Source: Zygnema cylindricum
Lineage: Eukaryota; Streptophyta; Zygnematophyceae; Zygnematales; Zygnemataceae
Assembly (NCBI GenBank): GCA_037447655.1
Contig: JBBHKE010000060.1
Span: forward strand, 1 to 64,000
Length of the DNA stretch: 64,000 nucleotides
Direction of reading: 5' to 3'
The position numbers were made by a program, and so were the translations under genes. Shown in pieces: positions 34,855-48,700 of the stretch. Every line of letters starts with the position of its first letter. Position 1 is the stretch's first letter. The notes under the pieces were generated by a model, which saw nothing but the letters and a program-made list of their open reading frames with translations, was not told the origin of the DNA and made no database searches.

Positions 34855-35745
34855 GCACCTGATCCTTGCACACAAAATAGTGTGGATCAGTAACACAATT
34901 GCTTGCAACGTGTCGAGCATCTTGTCCTCAAGTTTGTGAATTATCCGTTGAACAGAAACCAACCCGTTCCTTGCAGACAAAATAGTGCGTTGGTGACCCA
35001 ATTGCTAGCAACATGTTAAGCATCTTGTCCTCCAAGTCAGTGAACAAGAAATATCCATTGGTCGGAAACCTAATCTTCGCAGACAAAATAGCTTGGGCTG
35101 GTACCACAGTTGCTCATAACATGTCTAGCATCTTGTCCTCCAAGATAGTGAACGGAAAAATCCATTGATCATAAACCTGAATCCTTGCACAAAATATAGT
35201 GTGAATTGGTGACACAATTGCTTGCAACATGTCAAGCATCTTGTCCTCCAGGCTAGTGAACAGGAAATCCATATTGAAAAGAAACCTGATCCTTGCACAC
35301 AAAATAGTGCGGATTGATTACTCGATTTCTTGCAACATGCTAGTGAACTGGAAATGCCTACTGGAAAGAAACCTGATCTTTCACACAAAATAACGTGGAT
35401 AGGTGATGCAATCGCTTGTAAAATGTCAAGCATCTTGTCCTCCAACTCAGTGAACAGGAAACATCCATTGAAGAGCAACCTGATCCCTCAACTCAAATTA
35501 GCGTGATTAGTAACGCAATTGCGAAACATGTCAAGCATCTTGTCCTCCAAGTTAGTGTTGAACGGAAACCATACCCTCACACAAAAAATAGGGTGGATTG
35601 GTAACATAATTGTTTGCAGTGAATAGGAAATATCCATTGAACAGAAACGTGATCCTTGCACACGAAATAGTGTGGATTGGTAACACAATTGCTTGCAACA
35701 TGTCAGGCATCTTGTCCTCCAAGTTAAGTGAACAGGAAATATTCA
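34855..35745. repeat. Tandem array, ~105-110 bp unit, about 8 copies
   Basis: Each unit contains AGCATCTTGTCCTCCAAG, then GTGAACAGGAAATATCCATTG, AACCTGATCCTTGCACACA and AAAATAGTGTGGAT. Cores occur near 34917, 35020, 35128, 35236, 35430, 35536 and 35709. Copies have small deletions, so frames are not kept in step and the minus-strand frames seen here are artefacts. Confidence 0.85.
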
Positions 35746-36715
35746 TTGAACCGAACATAGTGCTCGGAAAATCAACCATCCACATGTTAAAGCATCTCTA
35801 TCAATTGCAGGGCTCTCGTTAACAGCGTAGATATCATATATTGACGTACATAAACTGTATTTTTCTCGATAAGATCACTCCCTTTATTTGTCAGAGTTAA
35901 ACATCAGAACCTCTGGATATTTTCTTGCATGTCTCTGTTTTTTGTTGTCCCTAAACATTGTGAAACAGAAGAAGTTACTTTCAACATTGCTTTGTTTACT
36001 TATGCATTTTAAAACTTGTTAAAGTCTTTGGGTCTGAGCTTACTGTTCACCATAATTAGCGTGGATCACAATTTTCTGGATGTGCACTTCCTTTTTCCTG
36101 CCCGCAAAAAAATATCGTGGAAACTATGGCGTTTGTACCGCAGTTACTTCAAATTTGAATGAAAAATAATTTTCTTCGTAAGGCTATATTTTTGGTAAAT
36201 GTTGTGTAATAAATGAAGGTTCCAAACTGCTTATATTTCCTCAAATGTTGAATCTTATATGTCAAAAACCTGTTCACCCAATGAAAATTTACACGTAGCC
36301 ACCGTAATTACCGTCCACACGTGGATGCAAAAAAATTATTTTAGTATGTTTGGCATTGTTCATAGAAGCAGAACGTGGATGGTTTTTGTCCACATACTTT
36401 TTGTGTGAGTTACTGCGGTCCACACTTAATGTGCAGGTTTTCAAAATAGCCCAGGACTGGTCATGAAAAGTTGTTGACTCGGAGTACTTTGTTTATGGTA
36501 AAAAAAAACAACAAAAAAAAGTTGAACAAGAAGGAGATGAGAAACGGGCGGGCATGAAACATAACAAGAGAACTTGGTTGGCTGGGGGAAGTTGGGTGAA
36601 AATAAGTATCGTAAGATGAGAGAGGGAGAGAGAGGAGGAGAGAGAGAGGAGAGAGAGGAGAGAGAGGGGGGCTGAAAGAGCGAGAGACGGAGGGGGGAGA
36701 GAGAACAAACCTGTC
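35746..36715. other. Region upstream of the proline-rich gene
   Basis: No gene is seen. A GA-rich block at 36617-36706 lies just before the start codon used for the proline-rich gene and may be in its 5' leader or promoter. No TATA box can be assigned with confidence, and no signal-peptide exon was found here. Confidence 0.4.
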
Positions 36716-39700
36716 ATGAATATGAGTCTCTCAGTCATCCGTTCAAACCAGGCAGTTCCCCAGGTCAAACTTCCTGCTGATTCTGGTTTATCATTTTTTT
36801 GTGTAAGTCTATATTTATCAATTAATTTATTTTATTTTTATATACATATTTTTTTTGCAGGATACTGCAGGAAAAGGCAACGGCATACAAAGCCTCCTCG
36901 GTCGCCTTCTTTACGTTTCCGTAAACACATCAACTGTCTTTATTCATATTCAAGAAAATGAAGCCCCGTCCTTGGCTCTTCCCATCAACTTATCGGATCT
37001 GTATGTGGGATCTGAAATTGTGATCCATGGAGTTGACTCAATGATTCCCCTCACTAGTCCACTTACTCAAGCTTCTACCACCCAACAAATCGATCTTCTT
37101 TTGCAGGTAACAAATATTAAAAAGGATAATAAACAAGACTCAATCTTAATCGAGTCCCAACAACACCCAATTATTATTCCACTTGAGGAGTCGAAATCTC
37201 TCGGACATTTTCGTCATTTATTAGCCGAAAAATCCATTTCAAAAAAAATTCCACCTCCCAAACAGAAAAAAAAAAGAAAACATCCTCCAGGTGTAGGCAG
37301 ACATCCACCTGGAGTAGGACATCACCCCCCTTGTATCGGACGTCACCCACCACGGGTAGGAAAACATCCTCCGGGAGTAGGGAGACACCTTCTTTCCTGT
37401 ATTGGAAAGCCCCGAAAAAGGGGTAAGCATCCTCCGGGTGTCGGTAAACGCCCTCCTGGAGTAGGAAAACATCCTCCTGGTGTGGGACGCCATCCTCCTG
37501 GTGTGGGACGCCATCCTCCTCGTGTGGGACGCCATTCTCCGTGTATAGGAAAACATCCTCCAGGGGTAGGAAAACGTCCACCAGGGGTAGGACGACGTCG
37601 TAAACGTTGTATTGGAATAAAGAAACCACCTCCTCCATCAATTTCACCCCCACAAAGCCCCGCACTTCCAAGTCCTTCTTTTCCACCTCCCACTACTTCT
37701 CCCCCAAGTCCCACAATTCTTACTCTTCCCCCTCCACCTCCACCAACACCACCAAGAAAAAGGAGACATCCTCCTGGAGTAGGAAAACATCCTCCTGGTG
37801 TGGGACGCCATCCTCCTTGTGTAGGAAAACATCCTCCAGGGGTAGGAAAACGTCCACCAGGGGTAGGACGACGTCGTAAACGTTGTATTGGAATAAAGAA
37901 GCCACCTCCTCCATCAATTTCACCCCCAATTTCACAAAGTCCCACAATTCCGAGTCTTCCTTTTCCACCTCCAACAACTTCTCCCTTAAGTCCCACGTAT
38001 ATCTCTCCTAACACACCTCCCTTATCTGTCCCATCTCCTACACAAATCACTCCTATCACACCACCCTTATCAATCCCATCTCCTCCACCTATCACGCCTA
38101 TCATACCTCCTCTATTAGTCCCATCTCCTCCACCCGTTACTCCTATCACACAACCCCCACCTGTCCCGTCTCCCCCACCGATCACTCCCAACACACCACC
38201 CTTATCAATCCCATCTCCTCCTTCACCCATCACTCCTATCACACCCCCTCCAATAGTCCAATCTCCTCCACCCATCACTCCTAGCACACAACCACCATTA
38301 GTCCCATCTCCTCCACCCATCACTCCCGTCACACCACCCGTATCAATCCCATCTCCTCCTTCACCCATCACTCCTATCACACCCTACCCTCATCAATCCC
38401 ATCTCCTCCACCTATCACGCCTATCTTACCACCTCTGTTAGTCCCATCTTCTCCACCCATTACTACTATCACACAACCCCCACCTGTCCCATCTCCACCA
38501 CCGATCACTCCCAACACACCACCCTTATCAATCCCATCTCCTCCTTCACCCATCACTCCTATCACACCCCCTCCAATAGTCCCATCTCCTCCATCCATCA
38601 ATCCTACCACACAACCACCATTAGTCCCATCTCCTCCTTCACCCATCACTCCGGTCACACCACCCTTATCAATCCCATCTCCTCCTTCACCCATCACTCC
38701 TATCACACCCCCTCCAATAGTCCCATCTCCTCCACCCATCATCCTATCACACAACCACCAATAGTTCCATCTCCTTCACCCATCACTCCCGTCACACCAC
38801 CCTCATCAATCCCATCTCCTCCACCTATCACGCCTTTCTTACCTCCTCTATTAGTCCCATCTCCTCCACCCGTTACTCCTATCACACAACCCCCACCTGT
38901 CCCGTCTCCCCCACCGATCACTCCCAACACACCACCCTTATCAATCCCATCTCCTCCTTCACCCATCACTCCTATCACACCCTCTCCAATAGTCAAATCT
39001 CCTCCACCCATCAATCCTAGCTCACAACCACCATTAGTCCCATCTCCTCCACCCATCATCACTCCCGTCACACCACCCGTATCAATCCCATCTCCTCCTT
39101 CACCCATCACTCCTATCACACCCTCTCCAATAGTCAAATCTCCTCCACCCATCAATCCTAACACACAACCACCATTAGTCCCATCTCCTCCACCCATCAC
39201 TCCCGTCACACCACCCGTATCAATCCCATCTCCCCCTTCACCCATCACTCCCGTCACACCACCCTCATCAATCCCATCTCCTCCACCTATCACGCCTATC
39301 TTACCTCCGTTAGTCCCATCTTCTCCACCCATTACTCCTATCACTAAACCCCCAACTATCCCGTCTCCTTCACCGACCACTCCCATCACACCACCCTTAT
39401 CAATCCCATCTCCTCCTTCACCCATCACTCCCGCCACACCACCCGTATCAATCCCATCTCCTCCTTCACCCATCACTCCTATCACACCCTCTCCAATAGT
39501 CAAATCTCCTCCACCCATCAATCCTAACACACAACCACCATTAGTCCCATCTCCTCCACCCATCACTCCTGTCACACCACCCGTATCAATCCCATCTCCT
39601 CCACCCATCACTCCCGTCACACCACCCTCATCAATCCCATCTCCTCCACCTATCACGCCTATCTTACCTCCGTTAGTCCCATCTTCTCCACCCATTACTC

Positions 39701-42700
39701 CTATCACTAAACCCCCAACTATCCCGTCTCCTCCACCCATCAATCCTAGCACACAACCACCATTAGTCCCATCTCCTCCACCGACAACTCCCGTCACACC
39801 ACCCTTATCAATCCCATCTCCTCCTTCACCCATCACTCCCGTCACACCACCTCCAATAGTCCCATTTCCTCCACCCATCAATCCTATCACACAACCACCA
39901 CAAGTCCCATCTCCTCCTTCACCCATCACTCCCGTCACACCACCCTCATCAATCCCATCTCCTCCACCTACCACGCCTATCATACCTCCTCTATTAGTCC
40001 CATCTCCTCCACCCATTACTCCAATCACTAAACCCCCAACTGTCCCATCTCCTACACCCATCACTCCTATCACGCCACCCTCATCAATCCCATCTCCTCC
40101 ATCACCCATCACTCCCGTAACACAACCACCTTTAGTCCCACCTACTTCGCCCATCACTCCTCTCACACCACCCACATCAATCTCGCCTCCCCCTACCCCT
40201 CACTCCTTTCACACCTCCAATATTAGTCCCTTCCCCTCCACCCATTACTCCTTTCACACGACCCCCATCAGTTCCATCTCCTCTGTCACCCATCACTCCT
40301 GTCACACCATCAAAGCTTCCACCTCCTTCACCCATTACTCCTATCACTCCTTTACCAGTCACATCTCCTCCGCCCGTTACTCCTATCACACAACCCCCAT
40401 TAGTCCCATCTCCTCCTTCACCCATCACTCCCGTCACACCACCATCATCAATCCCATCACCTCCACCTATCATGCCTATCTTACCTCCTCTGTTTGTCCC
40501 ATCTTCTCCACCCATTACTTTTATCACTAAACCCCCAACTATCCTGTCTCCTTCACCGATCACTCCTGTCACACCACCCTCATCAATCCCATCTCCTCCT
40601 TCACCCATCACTCCAATCACACCACCTTCATCAATCCCATCTCCTCCACCTATCACGCCTGTCATACCTCCTCTATTAGTCCCATCTCCTCCACCTATTA
40701 CTCCTATCACGCCACCTTTATCAATCCCATCTCCTCCATCACCCATCACTCCCGTAACACAACCACCTTTAGTCCCACCTACTTCGCCCATCACTCCTCT
40801 CACACCACCCACATCAATCTCGCCCCCTCTACCCCTCACTCCTATCACACCTCCACTATTAGTCCCTTCCCCTCCACCCATTACTCCTTTCACACGACCC
40901 CCATCAGTCCCATCTCCTCTCTCACCCATCACTCCTATCACACCTCCATCAATGCTACCACCTCCTTCACCCATTACTCCTATCAAACCTCCTTTACCAG
41001 TCACATCTCCTCCGCCTGTTACTCCTATCACACAACCCCCACCTGTCCCCATCTCCTCCACTGATCATTCCCAACACACCACCCTTATCAATCCCATCTC
41101 CTCCATCACCCATCACTCCTACCACACCCCCTCCAATAGTCCCATCTCCTCCACCCATCAATCCTACCACACAACCACCATTAGTCCCATCTCCTCCTTC
41201 ACCCATCACTCTGGTCACACCACCCTCATCATCCCATCTCCTCCACCTATCACGCCTATCTCACCTCCTCCGTTAGTCCCATCTTCTCCACCCATTACTC
41301 CTATCACTAAACCCCCAACTATCCCGTCTCCTTCACCGACCACTCCCGTCACACCACCCTTATCAATCCCATCTCCTCCTTCACCCATCACTCCCGTCAC
41401 ACCACCTCCAATAGTCCCATCTCCTCCACCCATCAATCCTATCACACAACCACCACTAGTCCCATCTCCTCCTTCACCCATCACTCCCGTCACACCACCC
41501 TCATCAATCCCATCTCCTCCACCTATCACGCCTATCATACCTCCTCTATTAGTCCCATCTCCTCCACCCATTACTCCAATCACTAAACCCCCAACTGTCC
41601 CATCTCCTACACCCATCACTCCTATCACGCCACCCTCATCAATCCCATCTCCTCCATCACCCATCACTCCCGTAACACAACCACCTTTAGTCCCACCTAC
41701 TTCGCCCATCACTCCTCTCACACCACCCACATCAATCTCGCCCCCTCTACCCCTCACTCCTATCACACCTCCACTATTAGTCCCTTCCCCTCCACCCATT
41801 ACTCCTTTCACACGACCCCCATCAGTCCCATCTCCTCTCTCACCCATCACTCCTATCACACCATCAATGCTACCACCTCCTTCACCCATTACTCCTATCA
41901 AACCTCCTTTACCAGTCACATCTCCTCCGCCCGTTACTCCTATCACACAACCCCCACCTGTCCCATCTCCTCCACTGATCACTCCCAACACACCACCCTT
42001 ATCAATCCCATCTCCTCCATCACCCATCACTCCTACCACACCCCCTCCAATAGTCCCATCTCCTCCACCCATCAATCCTATCACACAACCACCATTAGTC
42101 CCATCTCCTCCTTCACCCATCACTCCGGTCACACCACCCTCATCAATCCCATCTCCTCCACCTATCACGCCTATCTCACCTCCTCCGTTAGTCCCATCTT
42201 CTCCACCCATTACTCCTATCACTAAACCCCCAACTATCCCGTCTCCTTCACTGACCACTCCCGTCACACCACCCTTATCAATCCCATCTCCTCCTTCACC
42301 CATCACTCTCGTCACACCACCCTCATCAATCCCATCTCCTCCACATATCACGCCTATCACACCTCCACTATTAGTCCCATCCCCTCCACCCATTACTCCT
42401 TTCACACGACCCCCATCAGTCCCATCTCCTCTCTCACCCATCACTCCTGTCACACCACCGTCATTGCCATCTCCTCCTTCCCCCATCATTCCTATCACAC
42501 CTCCATTAGTCCCTTCTCCTCCGCCCATTACAATTGTCAAATCCCCTCTATTAAGCCCATCTCCTCCACCCATCACCCCTTCACCCATTACTCCTGTTAC
42601 ACCTCCTCCGTTTATTAGAACTTTGACTCCTCCACCATTTTCTGAGACTCCAAGAGCTTTGTCCCCTCCTCCTACTCCTTTTCTACCAACATCCAAATCA

Positions 42701-45700
42701 CCCCCATTCAATCGAATTCCACCTGTTATCCCCACCACTCCTGCCTCTCCACCCCCTCCTTTCCCTTCTACTGTTGAACCTACAACCAAACCTACTCCTC
42801 CACCCACTTTAACACCATCCACTCCCACCACTCCTCCCACTCCCACCTCTCCTTCGTCTCCACCAATACTCAAAACTATTCCTCCACCTCCTACGACTCC
42901 AACCAATACCTCCTCTCCTCCTCCTCCACCACTCCTACTCCCACTCCACCTCAAACCCTACTAAAACCGCCATCTCCTCCACCTGTGCAATTTCCTCCCA
43001 CATTCCCTGGTCCACCTCCACCCCTTATAAGTCCAATTTCTCCTCCCCCTCCACCTCCACTAATACAAAAATCTCCACCTCCACCACACATGTCATTTCC
43101 ACCTCCTACGTTCCCTAATCTACCTCCACCCCCTTTGACTCCTACTCCTCCCACTCTACCTCCACCCCTACAAAACAATCCACCTCCCCCACTCATGTCA
43201 TTTCCTCCTCCCACAATCTCTAATCCACCTCCACCTCCCGTAACTCCTATTCCGAGTCCACCTCCACCTCCACCCTTACATGAAACTCCACCTCCCCCAC
43301 TCGTGTCATTTCCTCCTCCCACAATCTCTAGTCCACCTCCACCTTCCGTAACTCCTATTCCGAGTCCACCTCCACCTCCACCCTTACAAGAAACTCCACC
43401 TCCCCCACTCGTGTCATTTCCTCCTCCCACAATCTCTAATCCACCTCCACCTCCCGTAACTCCTATTCCGAGTCCACCTCCACCTCCACCCTTACAAGAA
43501 ACTCCACCTCCCCCACTCGTGTCATTTCCTCCTCCCACAATCTCTAGTCCACCTCCACCTCCCGTAACTCCTATTCCGAGTCCACCTCCACCTCCACCCT
43601 TCCAAGAAACTCCACCTCCCCCACTCGTGTCATTTCCTCCTCCCACATTCTCTAGTCAACCTCCACCCCCTTTTACTCCTATTCCTTTGAGTCCACCTCC
43701 ACCTCCACCCTTCCAAGAAACTCCACCTCCCCCACTCGTGTCATCTCCTCCTCCCAAAATCTCTAGTCCACCTCCACCTCCACCTCCACCTCCCGTAACT
43801 TCTATTCCGAGTCCACCTCCACCTCCACCCTTACAAGAAACTCCACCTCCTCCACTCGTGTCATTTCCTCCTCCCACATTCTCTAGTCAACCTCCACCCC
43901 CCGTAAACTCCTACTCCTCCGAGTCCACCTCCACCTCCACCCTTACAAGAAACCCCACCTCCCCCACACGCTTCATTTCCTCCTCCCACAATCTTTAGTC
44001 CAACTCCACCTCCGATAACTCCTATTGCGAGTCCACCTCCACCTCCACCCTTACAACAAACTCCTCCTCCCCCACTTGTGTCATTTCCTCCTCCCACATT
44101 CTCTAGTCAGCCTCCACCCCCTTTTACTCCTATACCTTTGAGTCCACCTCCACCTCCACCCTTACAAGAAACTCCACCTCCACCACTTGCGTCATTTCCC
44201 CCTCCCACATTCTCTAGTCAACCTCCACCCCCTCAAACTCCTACTCCGAGTCCACCTCCACCACCACCACTGCAAGAAACTCCACCTCCCCCTCACGTGA
44301 CATTTCCTCCTCCCACAATCTCTAGTCCACCTCCACCTCCCGTAACTCCTATTCCAAGTCCATCTCCACCTCCACCCATACAACAAACTCCTCCTCCCCC
44401 ACTTGCGTCATTTCCTCCTCCCACATTCTCTAGTCAACCTCCACCCCCTTTTACTCCTATTCCTTTGAGTCCACCTCCACCTCCACCCTTCCAAGAAACT
44501 CCACCTCCCCCACTCGTGTCATTTCCTCCTCCCACAATCTCTAGTCCACCTCCACCTACCCTAACTCCTATTCCGAGTCCACCTCCACCTCCACCCTTCC
44601 AAGAAACTCCACCTCCCCCACTCGTGTCATCTCCTCCTTCCACAATCTCTAGTCCACCTCCACCTCCTGTAACTCCTATTCCGAGTCCACCTCCACCTCC
44701 ACCCTTACAAGAAACTCCTCCTCCCCCACTTGCGTCATTTCCTCCTCCCACATTCCCTAGTCAACCTCCACCCCCTCAAACTCCTACTCCGAGTCCACCT
44801 CCACCACCACCACTGCAAGAAACTCCACCTCCCCCTCACGTGACATTTCCTCCTCCCACAATCTCTAGTCCACCTCCACCTACCCTAACTCCTATTCCGA
44901 GTCCACCTCCACCTCCACCCTTCCAAGAAACTCCACCTCCCACACTCGTGACGTTTCCTCCTCCCACAATCTCAAATCCACCTCCACCTCCCGTAACTCC
45001 TATTCCGAGTCCACCTCCACCTCCACCCTTACAAGAAACCCCACCTCCCCCACACGCTTCATTTCCTCCTCCCACAATCTCTAGTCCAACTCCACCTCCG
45101 ATAACTCCTATTGCGAGTCCACCTCCACCTCCACCCTTACAACAAACTCCTCCTCCCCCACTTGTGTCATTTCCTCCTCCCACATTCTCTAGTCAGCCTC
45201 CACCCCCTTTTACTCCTATACCTTTGAGTCCACCTCCACCTCCACCCTTACAAGAAACTCCTCCTCCCCCACTTGCGTCATTTCCTCCTCCCACATTCCC
45301 TAGTCAACCTCCACCCCCTCAAACTCCTACTCCTCCAAGTCCACCTCCACCACCACCACTGCAAGAAACTCCACCTCCATCATTGCAAGAAACTCCACCT
45401 CCCCCACACGTGTCATTTCCTCCTCCCACAATCTCTAGTCCACCTCAACCTCCCGTAACTCCTATTCCGACACCACCTCCACCTCCACCCTTACAAGAAA
45501 CTCCACCTCCCCCACTCGTGTCATTTCCTCCTCCCACAATCTCTAGTCCACCTCCACCTCCCGTAACTCCTATTCCAAGTCCATCTCCACCTCCACCCAT
45601 ACAACAAACTCCTCCCCCACTTGCGTCATTTCCTCCTCCCACATTCTCTAGTCAACCTCCACCCCCTTTTACTCCTATTCCTTTGAGTCCACCTCCACCT

Positions 45701-48700
45701 CCACCCTTCCAAGAAACTCCACCTCCCCCACTCGTGTCATTTCCTCCTCCCACAATCTCTAGTCCACCTCCACCTACCCTAACTCCTATTCCGAGTCCAC
45801 CTCCACCTCCACCCTTCCAAGAAACTCCACCTCCCCCACTCGTGTCATCTCCTCCTTCCACAATCTCTAGTCCACCTCCACCTACCCTAACTCCTATTCC
45901 GAGTCCACCTCCACCTCCACCCTTCCAAGAAACTACACCTCCCCCACACGTGTCATTTCCTCCACCCATAATCTCTAGTCAGCCTCCACCACCACGAACT
46001 TCTACTCCGAATTTACCTCCACCTCCTTCCGTACTAAAAACCCCACCTCCCCCACTCTTTTCATTCCCTCCTCCCCCATTCCCTAATCCACCTCCTTACC
46101 CTAAATCCACACCCGCACCCACACCCACACCCACACCCACACCCACTCCTACACCAACACCTTTGCCATATGCACCAACTCCCACACCCACTACTACACC
46201 TTCGCCATATGCACAGCCACCCCCACCTACACCCACTCCTACACCTACACCTTCGCCATATGCACCCACACCCACACCCACTCTCGCACCTGTACCTTCG
46301 CCATATGCACCAACTCCCACACCCACTCCTACACCTACACCTTCGCCATATGCACCCACACCCACACCCACTCCTACACCTGCACCTTCGCCATATGCCC
46401 CAACTCCCACACCCACTCCTACACCTACACCTTCGCCATATGCACCCACACCCACACCCACTCCTATACCTTCGCCATATGCACCCACACCCACACCCAC
46501 TCCTACACCTGCACCTTCGCCATATGCACCTACTCCCACACCCACTCCTACACCTACACCTTCGCCATATGCACCCACACCCACACCCACTCCTACACCT
46601 GCACCTTCGCCATATGCCCCAACTCCCACACCCACTCCTACACCTTCGCCATATGCACCGACACCCACACCCACTCCTACACCTTCGCCATATGCACCGA
46701 CACCCACACCCACTCCTACACCTGCACCTTCTCCATATGCACTGACACCCACACCCACTCCTACACCTACACCTTCGCCATATGCACCCACACCCACACC
46801 CACTCCTACACCTTCGCCATATGCACCGACTCCCACACCCACACCCACTCCTACACCTTCGCCATATGCACCGACACCCACACCCACTCCTACACCTACA
46901 CCTTCGCCATCTGCACCCACTCCCACACCCACACCCACTCCTACACCCACACCTTCGCCATATGCACCAACTCCCACACCCACTCCTACTCCTACACCTT
47001 CGCCATATGCACCGACACCCACACCCACACCCACTCCTACACCTACACCTTCGCCATATGCACCGACACCCACACCCACTCCTACACCCGCACCTTCGCC
47101 ATATGCACCCACACCCACACCCACTCCTACACCCACACCTTCTCCATATGCACCAACTCCCACACCCACTCCTACACCTTCGCCATATGCACCCACACCC
47201 ACACCCACACCCACTCCTACACCTGCACCTGCACCTTCGCCATATGCACCAACTCCCACACCCACTCCTACACCTGCACCTTCGCCATTTGCACCAACTC
47301 CCACACCCACTCCAACACCTACCCCTACTCCTAGTTATGCACCAACACCCACTCCTGAATACTCTCCGACACCCGCCCCACACCCACACCCACACCAACA
47401 CCCACACCTACACCTTTGCCATATGCACCGACACCTACTCCTGAGTTCACTCCGACACCTACACCTGCACCTACATCATATGCTCCGAACCCTACTCCTA
47501 GTTATGCACCCGTCCCTTCTCCTGGTTATGCACCCACACCCTCGCCATATGCACCAACCCCTACTCCTAGTTCTGCACCAACACCTTCTCCTGAACACAC
47601 TCTGACACCCACACCCACATCCACACCCACACCTTCGCCATATGCGCCTACCCCTGCTCCCAATTTTGCACCAACAGTCACACCTACACCTTCACCATAT
47701 ACACCAACCTCTTCTCCGACAACCACACCTACACCCGGACCATATGCACCTCTGCCTAGCCCTAGTCATGCGCCCACACCCATTCCTGAATACGCCCCAA
47801 CACCCACACCTACACCATCCCCATATTCTCCCACACCTCCGCCTTATGCACCAACTCCTCCTCCTGGTTTTGTACCTACATTTTCTCCTACACCTACTCC
47901 TACACCATTACCATATCCACCTAACCCTACTCCCTTGGATGCACCCACAGCCACTCCTATATTTGCACCCACACCTATTCCTACATTTGTACCCACCCCA
48001 ATGCCCGATTATGCACCTACACCTTTACCTTTACCTCCACATTATGCCCCAAATCCCACTCCTAGCTCTACACCTACACCTAATCCTAATTATGCTCCTA
48101 TTCCCATGCCCCCAATTTCACCATATGCCCCAATCCCTACTCCGGAAAATGCACCCATTTCCGTACCTATATTTGCTCCCACACCCACCCCTACTCTTAC
48201 TCCTACTCCTTCTAACTATGCTCCTCCACCCACCCCTTCTCTTACTCCTACTCCTGAATATGCTCCCACACCCACCCCTACTACTGAATATGCTCCCACA
48301 CCCACACCCACCCCTGCTCTTACTCCTACACCTTCTAACTATGCTCCTCCACCCACCCCTTCTCTTACTCCTCCTACTCCTCCTGAATATGCTCCCACAC
48401 CCGCACCCACTCCTAATTTTACTCCTCCAACTCCTCCCGTATATCCTCCCCCAGCCACCCCTACTCGTCCTCCTCCCTCTCCTTCCTATGCTCCCACACT
48501 CACCCCTGCACCTTCACCAGATGCACTTATCCCTGTCCCAGACTATGCACCAATCCCAGTGCCGGAATATGCCCCCACACCCAGTGATGAGGACCTTCCT
48601 CCTGGACCACCCAATCCGTACGGACCACCTGCACCACCCTCTTTTCCTATTCCGTACGATCCTCCCGGTCCTGAATATGCTCCAGCTCCAGCTCCGGCAC

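Noticed and set aside
34855-35745. CRISPR-like array
   Set aside because: Units are continuous ~108-bp tandem copies without spacers, in a eukaryotic genome.
38739-42954. Very long minus-strand frames rich in GVMGGGDGT (up to ~580 codons) opposite the proline-rich gene
   Set aside because: They are the complement of the CCA/ACT/ATC repeats, lack stops for composition reasons, and have no start context or domain. The plus strand has the intron, non-repetitive N-terminus and GPI-type tail.
46061-47407. Minus-strand [11 protein letters not shown] and [11 protein letters not shown] frames
   Set aside because: Complement of the YAPTPTP array in two frames; pure repeat artefacts.
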